Origin: Flavimaricola sp.
Lineage (GTDB): Bacteria; Pseudomonadota; Alphaproteobacteria; Rhodobacterales; Rhodobacteraceae
DNA: 64,000 nt
Direction: 5' to 3'
Assembly: GCA_029255105.1 (NCBI GenBank)
Contig: JAQWWH010000085.1
Coordinates: 1-64,000, forward strand
Shown piece after piece: positions 33,647 through 42,304 of this stretch. The notes beneath the pieces are model-generated. The model was not told where the DNA came from. It made no database searches and saw nothing but the letters and a program-made list of their open reading frames with translations. The number at the start of each line of letters is the position of its first letter. Within the stretch, counting starts at the first letter, position 1. The position numbers and the translations under genes were made by a program.

Positions 33647-34554
33647 TTGCCGCCGGGATCGACATTGGCGGGACCAAGATCGAGGTTCAGGGCTTTGCCA
33701 CCAACTGGACCCTTTCGGCCCGCCATCGCGTCCCGACCCCGCAGGACTACGACGCCCTCGTCACCGCCATTGCCGATCAGGCCCGCTGGATGGATGCAGA
33801 AGCGGGCCACCCTTTGCCAATCGGCATCGGGGCGGCCGGTTTGGTGGACCCCCGGACCGGGCTTGCCATCACCGCCAACCTTTCGGCCACCGGCCGCCCC
33901 CTGCCGCGCGACGTGGCCGCCGCCCTTGGCAGGCCGATCACATGGCTGAACGATTGCCGCGCCATGGCCCTGTCCGAGGCCGTCTTTGGAGCTGGCCAAG
34001 GGCATCGCTGCGTCGTGTCGCTGATCCTTGGAACCGGCGTCGGTGGTGGGATCGCCTTTGACAGCACCCTGTTGCCCGGCCCCTTGGGCGTGGGCGGTGA
34101 GTTCGGGCATTTCGCCGCCCCTGCCCATCTCGTTCAGGAATACGCCCTGCCCGTCCGGCAATGCGGTTGCGGGCGCATGGGGTGCTTTGAAACCTATGTC
34201 GCGGGCCCCGGTCTGTCGCGGCTCGCCAAGACAGTGACAGGGCAGGATTGGACCCCCGAGGCCATCGGGGCCAGCCGCGGGACGGATAGCGGTGCCGCAC
34301 AGGTCTGGGATATCTGGTGCAAGCTGACGGCCGAGCTTCTGCACACGCTGACCCTTGTTGTGGACCCAGATATCGTCGTACTGGCAGGCGGCCTGACGCA
34401 TATTCCGGACCTTGTCCCGGATCTTGAGAGGTATCTGGACAAGGCCCTCGTCCTTGGCAAACCGGCCCCCCGGCTGGCCCTGGCGCAGGGCGGCGACAGC
34501 AGCGGAGCAAGAGGGGCAGCCTTCGCCGCCTATCGGGAGAGCGTTGATGACTGA
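33643..34554 (+). CDS. ROK-family sugar kinase (N-acetylhexosamine kinase, NagK-like)
   Basis: A 303-residue ROK kinase. The phosphate loop is GIDIGGTKIE (about 5-14), the catalytic Asp is in LNDCRAM (about 104), and the zinc-binding motif CGCGRMGCFE (about 172-181) carries three cysteines with an upstream EFGHF histidine. It would phosphorylate GlcNAc or GalNAc released by the cytoplasmic hexosaminidase, giving the substrate of NagA. That fits an ABC importer, since no PTS gene is present. It overlaps agaS by 4 and nagA by 8 bases. Confidence 0.87.
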   Translation: MIAAGIDIGGTKIEVQGFATNWTLSARHRVPTPQDYDALVTAIADQARWMDAEAGHPLPIGIGAAGLVDPRTGLAITANLSATGRPLPRDVAAALGRPITWLNDCRAMALSEAVFGAGQGHRCVVSLILGTGVGGGIAFDSTLLPGPLGVGGEFGHFAAPAHLVQEYALPVRQCGCGRMGCFETYVAGPGLSRLAKTVTGQDWTPEAIGASRGTDSGAAQVWDIWCKLTAELLHTLTLVVDPDIVVLAGGLTHIPDLVPDLERYLDKALVLGKPAPRLALAQGGDSSGARGAAFAAYRESVDD

Positions 34555-35707
34555 ACCTTCCGTCCTGACCGGCCCGTCGCGATATTGGCTTTGCCCCGAT
34601 CAGCTTTTTGATGGCGAGACCCTGCTAAGCGACGCCGCCCTCCTTGTCGAAGATGGGCAGAGCGTCAGGATCGCGCCGCGTGCCAAGCTTTCACCTCGGG
34701 ACCGGCAAGAGCCTGTGGCAGGGACGCTTGTGCCCGGCTTCATCGACCTTCAGGTCAACGGCGGCGGTGGGGCGCTGTTGAACTATCAGCCGACCCCGGC
34801 AGGGATCCGGACCATCCTTGCCGCACATCGCCGCTTTGGCACCATGGCTTTGCTGCCCACGGTGATCACCGACCGGCCAGAGGTTCTGGACGCCGCCGCC
34901 GACGCGGTCATTGCCCTATGGCCGACGCCCGGCATGCTGGGGCTGCACATCGAGGGGCCGCATATCGCGCTGGCCCGCAAGGGCACCCATAGCGCCGATT
35001 TCATCCGCCCTCTGGACAGCCGCACGATGGATGTCGTGGGCAGGCTGCGCGCCGCCGGGGTGCCCGTCCTGATCACCCTCGCCCCCGAGGCTGTGGCCCC
35101 CGGACAGATCGCAAGCCTCGTCCGCATGGGAGCCGTGGTGTCGCTGGGCCACACCGATGCGACAAACGACCAGATGAAGGCCGCGCTGGCCGAAGGCGCA
35201 CGCTCGGTCACCCATCTGCACAACGCCATGCCTCCGATGCTGAACCGGGCGCCGGGTGCGGTAGGGGCTGCCATCAATTCGGACGCCTATCTTGGGTTTA
35301 TCTGCGACGGGCACCACGTCCATGACGACATGCTGGCCCTGTCGATCCGCGCCCGGCCAGTGGCCGACCACATGTTCCTCGTCTCCGACGCCATGCCAAC
35401 CGTTGGCGGCCCGGACCGGTTTGAGCTTTACGGTCAGGAAATCCGGCTCAGCGAAGGCCGCCTGATCAATGCCGAAGGCAGCCTTGCGGGCGCGCATGTC
35501 ACCATGGCCGAAGGCGTGCACCGGTTGGTCAACGTGATTGGCATCGCGCCCGCCGAAGCGCTCAAGATGGCGATCACGGTCCCAGCGCGGCTGATCGGGG
35601 CGGATGCCCTTGCCTCGCCTGTCGGGCGAAGCCTGTCCGACCTGCTGGTGCTGGACCGGACCTATGCCATGACGGGCGGTCTGGCCGACACCGTCCCCCA
35701 TGCCTGA
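34547..35707 (+). CDS. nagA: N-acetylglucosamine-6-phosphate deacetylase
   Basis: A 386-residue amidohydrolase that removes acetate from GlcNAc6P (or GalNAc6P). Metal and substrate motifs are present: FIDLQVNGGGG near residue 66, HIEGPHIALARKGTHS near 135 with the metal-binding Glu, SLGHTDATNDQ and THLHNAMPPM with the two histidines, DGHHVHDDM and the catalytic Asp in LVSDAMPTVGG near 283. The ATG at 34547 overlaps the ROK kinase stop within ATGACTGA; an upstream open frame lies inside the kinase gene and is ignored. Its product feeds the NagB-II and AgaS enzymes encoded just upstream. Confidence 0.92.
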   Translation: MTEPSVLTGPSRYWLCPDQLFDGETLLSDAALLVEDGQSVRIAPRAKLSPRDRQEPVAGTLVPGFIDLQVNGGGGALLNYQPTPAGIRTILAAHRRFGTMALLPTVITDRPEVLDAAADAVIALWPTPGMLGLHIEGPHIALARKGTHSADFIRPLDSRTMDVVGRLRAAGVPVLITLAPEAVAPGQIASLVRMGAVVSLGHTDATNDQMKAALAEGARSVTHLHNAMPPMLNRAPGAVGAAINSDAYLGFICDGHHVHDDMLALSIRARPVADHMFLVSDAMPTVGGPDRFELYGQEIRLSEGRLINAEGSLAGAHVTMAEGVHRLVNVIGIAPAEALKMAITVPARLIGADALASPVGRSLSDLLVLDRTYAMTGGLADTVPHA

Positions 35708-36443
35708 TCTTCTGTTCGAGGTTTGCGTCGACACCCTCGACGGTCTGCTTGTCGCCGATCGCGCCGGGGTCGACCGGATCGAGCTTTGCTCCGCCCTGTC
35801 CCTTGGTGGCCTGACCCCGTCATTGGGATTGATCCGCTATGCGGCCCGCATCGACCGCCCGGTTCGGGTGATGATCCGCCCCCGGTCAGGCAATTTCGTC
35901 TTTTCCAAAGATGAACTGGAGGAATGCTGCCAGGACATTGCCGCCGCGCGCGATGTCGGTCTGGACGGCGTCGTCCTTGGGGCAGCGACCGCCGAAGGTC
36001 GGCTCGACCCCGCCGCCCTGTCCCGGCTGCGAGAGGCAGCGGGCCCGATGGGTGCGACATTGCACCGTGTCGTGGACATTCTGACAGACCCGGTCGCTGC
36101 GATGGCCGACGCTATTGCCCTTGGCTTTGATACGGTCCTGAGTTCGGGCGGCGCCCGGACCGCGCCCGAAGGGGTGACAGTCCTCGCGGCGATGCAGCGG
36201 GCTGCCGGGACAGGTCTTACCATCATGGCCGGAAGCGGGGTCACAGTTGCAAACCTGAGGGCGGTTGCAGGGTCAGGTGTCGGCGCTGTTCACGCCTCGT
36301 GCAGTGGATCACGGCAACCGGACCCGAGGCTTGTCGCCATGGGCTTTGCCCCCTCCGAAGACCGGTTCACAGATGCCGCCCGCATCGACGAAATGGTCGC
36401 CGCCCTGCGCCAGATGGCGGGGGCAGGTCCGACAACCCTTTGA
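35700..36443 (+). CDS. cutC: CutC family protein
   Basis: A 247-residue TIM-barrel protein of the CutC family. The opening FEVCVDTLDG, ADRAGVDRIELCSAL and GGLTPSLGLIRYA and the central VMIRPRSGNFVFS are hallmark segments; LTIMAGSGVTVANL and VHASCSG mark the C-terminal strands. CutC was named for copper homeostasis, but its biochemical activity is unclear and the copper role is disputed. Here it overlaps nagA by 8 bases and is followed by amino-acid genes, suggesting a catabolic enzyme role in this operon. No substrate can be named. Confidence 0.88.
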   Translation: MPDLLFEVCVDTLDGLLVADRAGVDRIELCSALSLGGLTPSLGLIRYAARIDRPVRVMIRPRSGNFVFSKDELEECCQDIAAARDVGLDGVVLGAATAEGRLDPAALSRLREAAGPMGATLHRVVDILTDPVAAMADAIALGFDTVLSSGGARTAPEGVTVLAAMQRAAGTGLTIMAGSGVTVANLRAVAGSGVGAVHASCSGSRQPDPRLVAMGFAPSEDRFTDAARIDEMVAALRQMAGAGPTTL

Positions 36444-36489
36444 GTCTGCAAGACCAAACTGCTAGCACTCCTGAAAAGGAGGCCAGAGT

Positions 36490-37551
36490 ATGCCAGTGAT
36501 CCACCCAAATCCCTACCTTGGGACCGGCCTTCCCGATCCGTCGATCGTGCCGCAAGACGACCCTGCCGCCGTGGCGCAGCTTTTGTCGCTTTGCCCTGCG
36601 CATGCCGCGACACCGCTCCTTGACCTGCCAGACCTGGCAAAGGTGGCGGGCGTTGGCCAGTTGCTGGTCAAGGACGAAAGGGGCCGGATGGGTCTGGGGA
36701 GCTTCAAGGCCCTTGGGGCTGCCTATGCCATCGCCCATGACGCGGCGCAGGTGGTTCGGGACGGGGCCTGGGACGGGGCCCTTGTCGGACGCCGCTACAT
36801 CACGGCCAGCGCCGGAAACCACGGCCTGTCTGTCGCCGCAGGCGCCCATCTGTTCGGGGCAGAGGCCACGATCTACATCGCCGACACCGTGCCCGAGGCT
36901 TTTGCAACGCGGCTCAGGGCCAAAGGCGCGACCGTCGCCCGGTCAGGGGCGAACTACGAGGAAAGCATGGCCGCCGCCGAAGCCGCCGCCAAGGCCGAAG
37001 GGGCGACCCTTCTGTCGGACAGTTCCTGGCCCGGCTACACCGATCCGCCTTACCGGGTGATGGAAGGCTACCTGCAACTGGCCGCCGAGGCCGCCGATCA
37101 GATCGGTCCGGCACCTACCCATATCCTTTTGCAGGCCGGTGTCGGCGGCCTTGCCGCCGCCGTCGCGGCCCATGCCCGGGCAGTCTGGGGCACCGACCCT
37201 ACGATCATCATTGTTGAACCCCATGCGGCCCCTGCCCTTTTTGACAGCATCCGCGCCGGCCGGTTGGTAACGACCCGAGGGCCTGTCTCGGCCATGGGTC
37301 GGCTGGACTGTAAAACCCCGTCGATGATCGCGTTGGCCGGCCTGTCCCGGGATGCCGACGTCTTTGCCACGATCACCGAGGGCGAGGCAGCGGAGGGCGT
37401 TGCCCTTTTGGCGCGCCACGGCCTTGCCACGACCCCTTCGGGCGGGGCGGGCCTTTGCGCCCTGTTTGCGGGCCTGCCCGGCCTTGTATCCGATATGGGC
37501 TCAGACGCCCGTGTCATGGCGATCCTGAGCGAGGGGCCAGAGGATGCCTAA
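36490..37551 (+). CDS. Diaminopropionate ammonia-lyase-like PLP enzyme
   Basis: A 353-residue fold-type II PLP enzyme (tryptophan-synthase beta family). The PLP lysine is K73 in LGSFKALGAAYA, and the cofactor loop is TASAGNHGLSVAAGA. The phrase LLQAGVGGLAAAVA and a C-terminal TPSGGAGLCALFAG complete the site. The pattern matches diaminopropionate ammonia-lyase (DpaL) and related threonine-dehydratase-like enzymes, which remove ammonia from 2,3-diaminopropionate, serine or 3-hydroxyaspartate. It is about 45 residues shorter than E. coli DpaL. The start follows AAAGGAGG, 46 bases after cutC; its stop overlaps the M24 gene by 8 bases. Confidence 0.8.
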   Translation: MPVIHPNPYLGTGLPDPSIVPQDDPAAVAQLLSLCPAHAATPLLDLPDLAKVAGVGQLLVKDERGRMGLGSFKALGAAYAIAHDAAQVVRDGAWDGALVGRRYITASAGNHGLSVAAGAHLFGAEATIYIADTVPEAFATRLRAKGATVARSGANYEESMAAAEAAAKAEGATLLSDSSWPGYTDPPYRVMEGYLQLAAEAADQIGPAPTHILLQAGVGGLAAAVAAHARAVWGTDPTIIIVEPHAAPALFDSIRAGRLVTTRGPVSAMGRLDCKTPSMIALAGLSRDADVFATITEGEAAEGVALLARHGLATTPSGGAGLCALFAGLPGLVSDMGSDARVMAILSEGPEDA

Positions 37552-38710
37552 CGGATCTATGATCTTTCCCGCGGCTGAGTATCAGCGCCGCATCCGGGCG
37601 CTGCAAGCGGGCATGCAGGACAGCCAGATCGGCGCCCTGCTCCTGACGACCCCGCCGGATGTCTTTTACGTCACCGGATTTCTGACCCGTTTTTGGGAAA
37701 GCCCGGCGCGGCCCTGGTTCATCGTGATACCGGCCACGGCCCCACCCATCGCGGTGATCCCCGGCATCGGGGCGGAGCTGATGGGCCGGACCTGGCTGGC
37801 CGATATCCGCACCTGGGACGCGCCCGACCCCCATGACGACGGGGTCAGCCTGCTGGCCGACACTCTGGCGTCGGTGGTGCCCGGCAATGGCCGGATCGGC
37901 CTGCCAATGGGCCTTGAGACCCATGTGCGGATGCCCATGGCCGACTACGCCCGACTGGGCACAGCCCTCGGCGCCCGCCAGATGGTCGACGCCACAGGGG
38001 TGGTCCAGCGGGTCCGCGAGATCAAATCAGAGGCCGAGGTCGACAAGATCCGCACCATCTGCCGCAGCGCAGGCGCGGCCTTTGCACGGGTGCCGGAGTT
38101 TGCATGTGCGGGAACCCCCCTCGATCAGATCTTTCGCGACTTTCAAATCACGCTTTTGCAAGAAGGGGCGGACTGGGTCAGCTATGTCGCGGGCGGCGCG
38201 GGTCCGGGCGGCTACGGCGATGTCATCTCGCCCGCCGATGCCCGGCCATTGCAGCGCGGCGACCTGTTGATGCTGGACACAGGGGCGGTTCGGGACGGGT
38301 ATTTCTGCGACTTTGACCGCAACTACTCGGTCGGGCCGCCAGCCGATGAAGTGGCAAGGGCGCATGCCGCGCTGCACGAGGCCACGACCGAGGTTCTGGA
38401 GACGCTTCGCCCCGGGATCACGGCACGCGACCTTCACGCCCAACTGACCACCGCATTGCGGGACCGTTCCATGACGCCGGGCGGTGGTCGGCTTGGCCAT
38501 GGGCTGGGCCTGTCGCTGACCGAATGGCCGTCCCTGACCGCAAAGGACGAGACGCCATTGCGCGCCGGCATGGTGCTGACAGTGGAACCGGGGGTCGAGA
38601 TTGCGCCGGGCCGGATCATCGTGCACGAGGAAAACATCGTCCTGCGCGACACCGGACCCGAGCTTTTGTCCAGCCGCGCCCCGGCCCTCCTGCCAGAGCT
38701 TGCGACATGA
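37544..38710 (+). CDS. M24-family metallopeptidase (Xaa-Pro dipeptidase/creatinase-like)
   Basis: A 388-residue protein with a creatinase-type N-terminal domain (about 10-140) and a pita-bread M24 domain (about 155-380). Five metal ligands can be traced: Asp in LMLDTGAV, Asp in FCDFDRNY, His in GHGLGLSLTE, Glu in TVEPGVEI and Glu in VHEENIVL. It may be a Xaa-Pro peptidase or, like ectoine hydrolase or creatinase, cleave another C-N bond. Located between a DpaL-like enzyme and an Asp/Glu-racemase-family protein with overlapping codons, it probably generates their substrate. A second M24 enzyme is in the converging peptide-transport operon. Confidence 0.85.
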   Translation: MPNGSMIFPAAEYQRRIRALQAGMQDSQIGALLLTTPPDVFYVTGFLTRFWESPARPWFIVIPATAPPIAVIPGIGAELMGRTWLADIRTWDAPDPHDDGVSLLADTLASVVPGNGRIGLPMGLETHVRMPMADYARLGTALGARQMVDATGVVQRVREIKSEAEVDKIRTICRSAGAAFARVPEFACAGTPLDQIFRDFQITLLQEGADWVSYVAGGAGPGGYGDVISPADARPLQRGDLLMLDTGAVRDGYFCDFDRNYSVGPPADEVARAHAALHEATTEVLETLRPGITARDLHAQLTTALRDRSMTPGGGRLGHGLGLSLTEWPSLTAKDETPLRAGMVLTVEPGVEIAPGRIIVHEENIVLRDTGPELLSSRAPALLPELAT

Positions 38711-39459
38711 CCGGCTTTCCCTACCGGCTGACCGGTCCCATCGGCAGTACTGCGACGCTGGGACTGATCGTGCTGCAGGTCGATGAAACGATCGAGCATG
38801 ATTTTCGCCGCCTGTTCCCTCTGTCCGGCACCGCCCTTCATATCAGTCGCATTCCATCGGGGGCCGAGCTGACAGCAGACACCATCGCCCAAATGGAGAT
38901 GGACCTGCCTCAGGCTGCGTCCCTTTTGCCCCCGGCGGCCGACTTTGATGTGGTGGGCTATGCCTGCACATCGGGCACAACCCTGATCGGGGCGGACCGG
39001 GTTGCGGCCCTTGTCAGCAATTCGACCCGGACGCGGGCAGTGACCGACCCTCTCACCGCCTCTGTCGCCGCGTTGGAGGCGCTGCAGGTCGGATCAGTCG
39101 GGATCGTGTCACCCTATATCGAAACGGTGGCTCAACCCATCCGGCAGGCCTTTGAGGCATGCGGGTTCACGGTCCCTGCAACCCTGTCCTTTGGCGAAAA
39201 GGTTGAGGCGCGGGTGGCGCGGATCGACCCTGCCTCGATCCGCGAGGCCGCTTTGCAGGTGGGCCGACAGGGGGATGTCGACGCGGTTTTCCTGTCGTGC
39301 ACAAACCTGCGCACGCTCGATATCATCGCCGACCTTGAGGACGCGTTGGGACTGCCGGTGATCAGCAGCAATCAGGCGCTGGCCTGGCACATGGCCCGGC
39401 TTTGCCCGTCATCCCCCCCGATCACCGGGCCGGGAAGGCTGTTCGACCAAGTGACCTGA
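38707..39459 (+). CDS. Asp/Glu racemase / maleate isomerase family protein
   Basis: A 250-residue protein with two pseudo-symmetric alpha/beta domains. Both catalytic cysteines of the superfamily are present: CTSGTTLIG near residue 89 and SCTNLRTLD near 198. Relatives include maleate cis-trans isomerase, arylmalonate decarboxylase and the EutA protein of ectoine use. It starts at an ATGA overlap with the M24 gene and is the last gene of the operon. A role in racemising or isomerising an amino-acid-derived acid is plausible; the substrate is unknown. Confidence 0.82.
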   Translation: MTGFPYRLTGPIGSTATLGLIVLQVDETIEHDFRRLFPLSGTALHISRIPSGAELTADTIAQMEMDLPQAASLLPPAADFDVVGYACTSGTTLIGADRVAALVSNSTRTRAVTDPLTASVAALEALQVGSVGIVSPYIETVAQPIRQAFEACGFTVPATLSFGEKVEARVARIDPASIREAALQVGRQGDVDAVFLSCTNLRTLDIIADLEDALGLPVISSNQALAWHMARLCPSSPPITGPGRLFDQVT

Positions 39460-39462
39460 GGG

Positions 39463-39479
39463 CCGGATCGCTAGTCCGG
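39463..39479. terminator. Short stem-loop between convergent operons
   Basis: CCGGA-TCGCTAG-TCCGG lies in the 11-base gap between the racemase-family stop and the dppF stop and runs into the end of dppF. There is no T-run, so it is at best a weak bidirectional terminator. Confidence 0.3.
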
Positions 39480-40424
39480 AAAGAAGCAGGCAGCGCCGTG
39501 GGGCTGTCCTTCAAACTCTGGCACGGTTTCGCGGCACCGGTTCTGAGCCTTCCAGCAGCGGGGCGCAAAGGCGCAACCCTGCGGGATCGACAGCGGCGAA
39601 GGCAGCTCTCCGGTCAGTTTGATGCGCTCTTTCACGGCGGCTGGATCGGCCCTTGGCGTCGCAGACAGGAGCGCCTTGGTATAGGGGTGCCGGGGGGCGT
39701 TAAAGACCTCTTCCTTGGGGCCCTTTTCGACGGCCCGACCAAGGTACATGACGATGACATCGTCCGCGACGTGGCGCACGACGCTCAGGTCATGGCTGAT
39801 GAACAGGTAGGCCAGCTGCAAGCGGTCCTGAAGGTCCATCAGCAGGTTCAGGATCGCGCTTTGGATCGACAGGTCGAGGGCCGAGACGGGTTCGTCCAGC
39901 ACCAGCACCTTGGGGTCGAGCATCAGGGCGCGGGCCACCGCAATCCGCTGGCGCTGTCCGCCCGAGAACATGTGCGGATAGCGGTCGTTATGTTCGGGCC
40001 GTAGCCCGACCAGACCCAGCATGTCGCGGGCCTTTGCCTCGCGCTCGGCGCTGCTCATGCCGCGGCGGTTGATGACCAGCGGCTCTTGCAGGATCGTGCC
40101 GATCCGCTGGCGCGGGTTGAGCGATCCGTAGGGGTCCTGAAACACGATCTGGACGGACTGGCGCAGGTCGGCCCAGTCGCCGGGCAATACCGGCTTGCCA
40201 TCCAGCGTCAGGGTACCAGCTGTCGGCTCCTCGATCATGGCAACCATGCGGGCCAGCGTGGACTTGCCACATCCGCTTTCGCCCACTACGGCAAGCGTCT
40301 TGCCGGGGGCCAGCGCAAAATCCAGCCCGGCGACAGCCCGCAGCAGACGCGGTTTGCCAAAGAGGCCCCCGCCAACGGTATAGTGCCGCTGCAGGGCCGT
40401 CGCCTCGATCACATTGGCAGTCAT
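39471..40424 (-). CDS. Dipeptide/oligopeptide ABC transporter ATPase (DppF-like)
   Basis: A 317-residue ATPase with Walker A GESGCGKST near residue 48, signature FSGGQRQRIAVARAL near 155, Walker B VLVLDEPVSALD, switch His FISHDLSV, and the C-terminal oligopeptide extension with cysteines (CAFAPRCWKAQNRC) typical of DppD/DppF/OppD/OppF, which may hold an iron-sulfur cluster. The ATG at 40424 overlaps the DppD gene stop; the longer open frame starts inside that gene. It is the last gene of the peptide operon. Confidence 0.9.
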   Translation of the reverse strand: MTANVIEATALQRHYTVGGGLFGKPRLLRAVAGLDFALAPGKTLAVVGESGCGKSTLARMVAMIEEPTAGTLTLDGKPVLPGDWADLRQSVQIVFQDPYGSLNPRQRIGTILQEPLVINRRGMSSAEREAKARDMLGLVGLRPEHNDRYPHMFSGGQRQRIAVARALMLDPKVLVLDEPVSALDLSIQSAILNLLMDLQDRLQLAYLFISHDLSVVRHVADDVIVMYLGRAVEKGPKEEVFNAPRHPYTKALLSATPRADPAAVKERIKLTGELPSPLSIPQGCAFAPRCWKAQNRCRETVPEFEGQPHGAACFFPD

Positions 40425-41398
40425 GAGGCGATCCTTTCGCCCGTGTTCAGCGGATAGTGGCAGCGCGCCAGACCCAGCGCCGCATCTTGCGGATGGGGCG
40501 GTTTGGACTTGCACAGCGCATCGGCAAACTTGCAACGGGGTGAGAACAGGCACCCTTGGGGGCGGTCGAACTGACCGGGAACGACGCCCGGGATGGTGGG
40601 CAGGCGGCGTTCTGTCGCCCGCTCGGGCAGGGCATCCAGAAGGGCGGCAGTATAGGGGTGATGCGGGGTTTCAAAGAGCGGCATGACCGCCTGCTCCTCG
40701 ATCTTCTGACCGGCGTATTGGACGCTGACGCGTTCGGCCGTTTCGGCGACCACGCCCATGTCATGGGTGATCAGCACCAAACCCATTCCGGTTTCATTGC
40801 GCAGATCAGCCAGCAAATCGAGGATCTGGGCCTGGATCGTCACATCCAGCGCGGTTGTGGGTTCGTCCGCGATCAGCAGCTTGGGCTTGCAGGCAATCGC
40901 CATGGCGATCATCACCCGCTGGTTCATGCCGCCAGACAGCTGGTGGGGAAAGGCCGCCAGCCGCTTTTCCGGGTCCGGGATGCCGACCTGCTCGAACAGT
41001 TCAATCGCCCTCGCGTGGCGGGCCGCCCGGTCGAGGTGCAGGTGAAAGCGCAGCGCCTCCTTGATCTGCCAGCCCACAGGAAAGCAAGGGTTAAGAGAGG
41101 ACATCGGTTCCTGAAAGATCATCGCAAGATCATTGCCGATGATCTTGCGCTTGGCCCGGTTGTCCATCCGCAAAAGGTCGTGGCCGTCAAACGTCATCTC
41201 GTCGGCCGTGACACTGGCGGTCCAGGGCAAGAGGCCCATAAGGGCCAACATCGACACCGACTTGCCCGACCCGCTTTCGCCCACGATGGCCAGAATGTCG
41301 CCGGTGTCGACATCCTGATCCACCGCATCCACCGCCCGAAAGCAGCCCGAGGCGGTCAGGAAATCAACGCTGAGGTTGCGGATGCGCAGCAGGGTCAT
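40421..41398 (-). CDS. Dipeptide/oligopeptide ABC transporter ATPase (DppD-like)
   Basis: A 325-residue ATPase partner of DppF. Walker A GESGSGKSV at about 39-47, signature LSGGMNQRVMIAMAIA near 155, Walker B LLIADEPTTALD, His switch LITHDMGVV and the C-terminal cysteine cluster (CLFSPRCKFADALC). It starts 3 bases after the DppC stop and overlaps dppF by 4 bases. Confidence 0.9.
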   Translation of the reverse strand: MTLLRIRNLSVDFLTASGCFRAVDAVDQDVDTGDILAIVGESGSGKSVSMLALMGLLPWTASVTADEMTFDGHDLLRMDNRAKRKIIGNDLAMIFQEPMSSLNPCFPVGWQIKEALRFHLHLDRAARHARAIELFEQVGIPDPEKRLAAFPHQLSGGMNQRVMIAMAIACKPKLLIADEPTTALDVTIQAQILDLLADLRNETGMGLVLITHDMGVVAETAERVSVQYAGQKIEEQAVMPLFETPHHPYTAALLDALPERATERRLPTIPGVVPGQFDRPQGCLFSPRCKFADALCKSKPPHPQDAALGLARCHYPLNTGERIAS

Positions 41399-41401
41399 CT
41401 G

Positions 41402-42304
41402 TCAGCTCCGTTTCAGCTTGGGATCAAGGGCGTCGCGCAGGCCGTCGCCCATCAGGTTGATGGCCAGCACCGTGATCAGGATCGCGAGACCGGGAAAGGT
41501 GACGACCCACCAGGCCCGCAGGATGAACTCGCGCGCTTCGGCCAGCATCGTCCCCCACTCGGGCGTTGGCGGCTGCGCACCCATCCCCAGAAAGCCAAGG
41601 GCGGCGGCATCAAGGATCGCAGTTGAGAAGGACAGGGCCGCCTGAACGATGATGGGGGCCAGGCAGTTGGGCAGGACGGTCACGAACATCAACCGTCCGA
41701 TCCCTGCGCCCGCCACACGGGCCGAGGTGACGTAGTCTTTTTGCCGCTCGGACAGCACACTGGCGCGGGTCAGGCGGACGTAGTGGGGTTGCAGCACGAT
41801 GGCGATGGCGATCATCGCGTTGGTTAGCGACGGGCCAAGGATCGCGACAAGCACCAGCGCCAGCAAAAGCGACGGAAACGCCAGAATGATGTCCATGATC
41901 CGCATGATGATGCTGTCGACCCACTTGGGCGCAAACCCCGCGATCAGGCCGACCAGAATACCCCCGGTCGCCGCGATGGACACCACGACGATCCCCACAA
42001 AGAACGAGAACCGCGCCCCGATGATCAGCCGCGACAGCATGTCCCGGCCCAGAGGATCGGTGCCAAGAGGATAGGTCCAGTTGCCCCCCTCCTGCCAGAC
42101 TGGCGGTTGCAGGGTGGCATCGCGGAACTGGGTGGTTGCGTCATGCGGCGCGATCCAGGGACCAAAGAGGGCAAGGAAGGCAAAGATGCCAAAGATCCAA
42201 AGCCCGAAGACGGCCCCCCGGTTTTCGCGGAAGTAAAACCAGAACTCGCTCAGGCGGTTGGGCCTTTGGGTCGGGTCTGCGGTGGTGGCGGCTACCTCGG
42301 CCAT
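41402..42304 (-). CDS. Dipeptide/oligopeptide ABC transporter permease (DppC-like)
   Basis: A 300-residue inner-membrane permease: an N-terminal OppC_N segment with one helix (about 30-55; RENRGAVFGLWIFGIFAFL), then a five-helix BPD_transp_1 domain. YPLGTDPLGRDMLSRL near 80 is a signature of this subfamily, and VRLTRASVLSERQKDYVTSA marks the EAA-like loop. Start and DppB stop share one base (TGATG), so translation is coupled. Confidence 0.9.
   Translation of the reverse strand: MAEVAATTADPTQRPNRLSEFWFYFRENRGAVFGLWIFGIFAFLALFGPWIAPHDATTQFRDATLQPPVWQEGGNWTYPLGTDPLGRDMLSRLIIGARFSFFVGIVVVSIAATGGILVGLIAGFAPKWVDSIIMRIMDIILAFPSLLLALVLVAILGPSLTNAMIAIAIVLQPHYVRLTRASVLSERQKDYVTSARVAGAGIGRLMFVTVLPNCLAPIIVQAALSFSTAILDAAALGFLGMGAQPPTPEWGTMLAEAREFILRAWWVVTFPGLAILITVLAINLMGDGLRDALDPKLKRS

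Noticed and set aside
36490-39459. Ectoine degradation genes (eutABCDE/doeAB)
   Set aside because: Only superficial similarity of families; the ornithine-cyclodeaminase-like and deacylase genes are missing, and the M24 and lyase proteins do not show clear ectoine-type features by eye.
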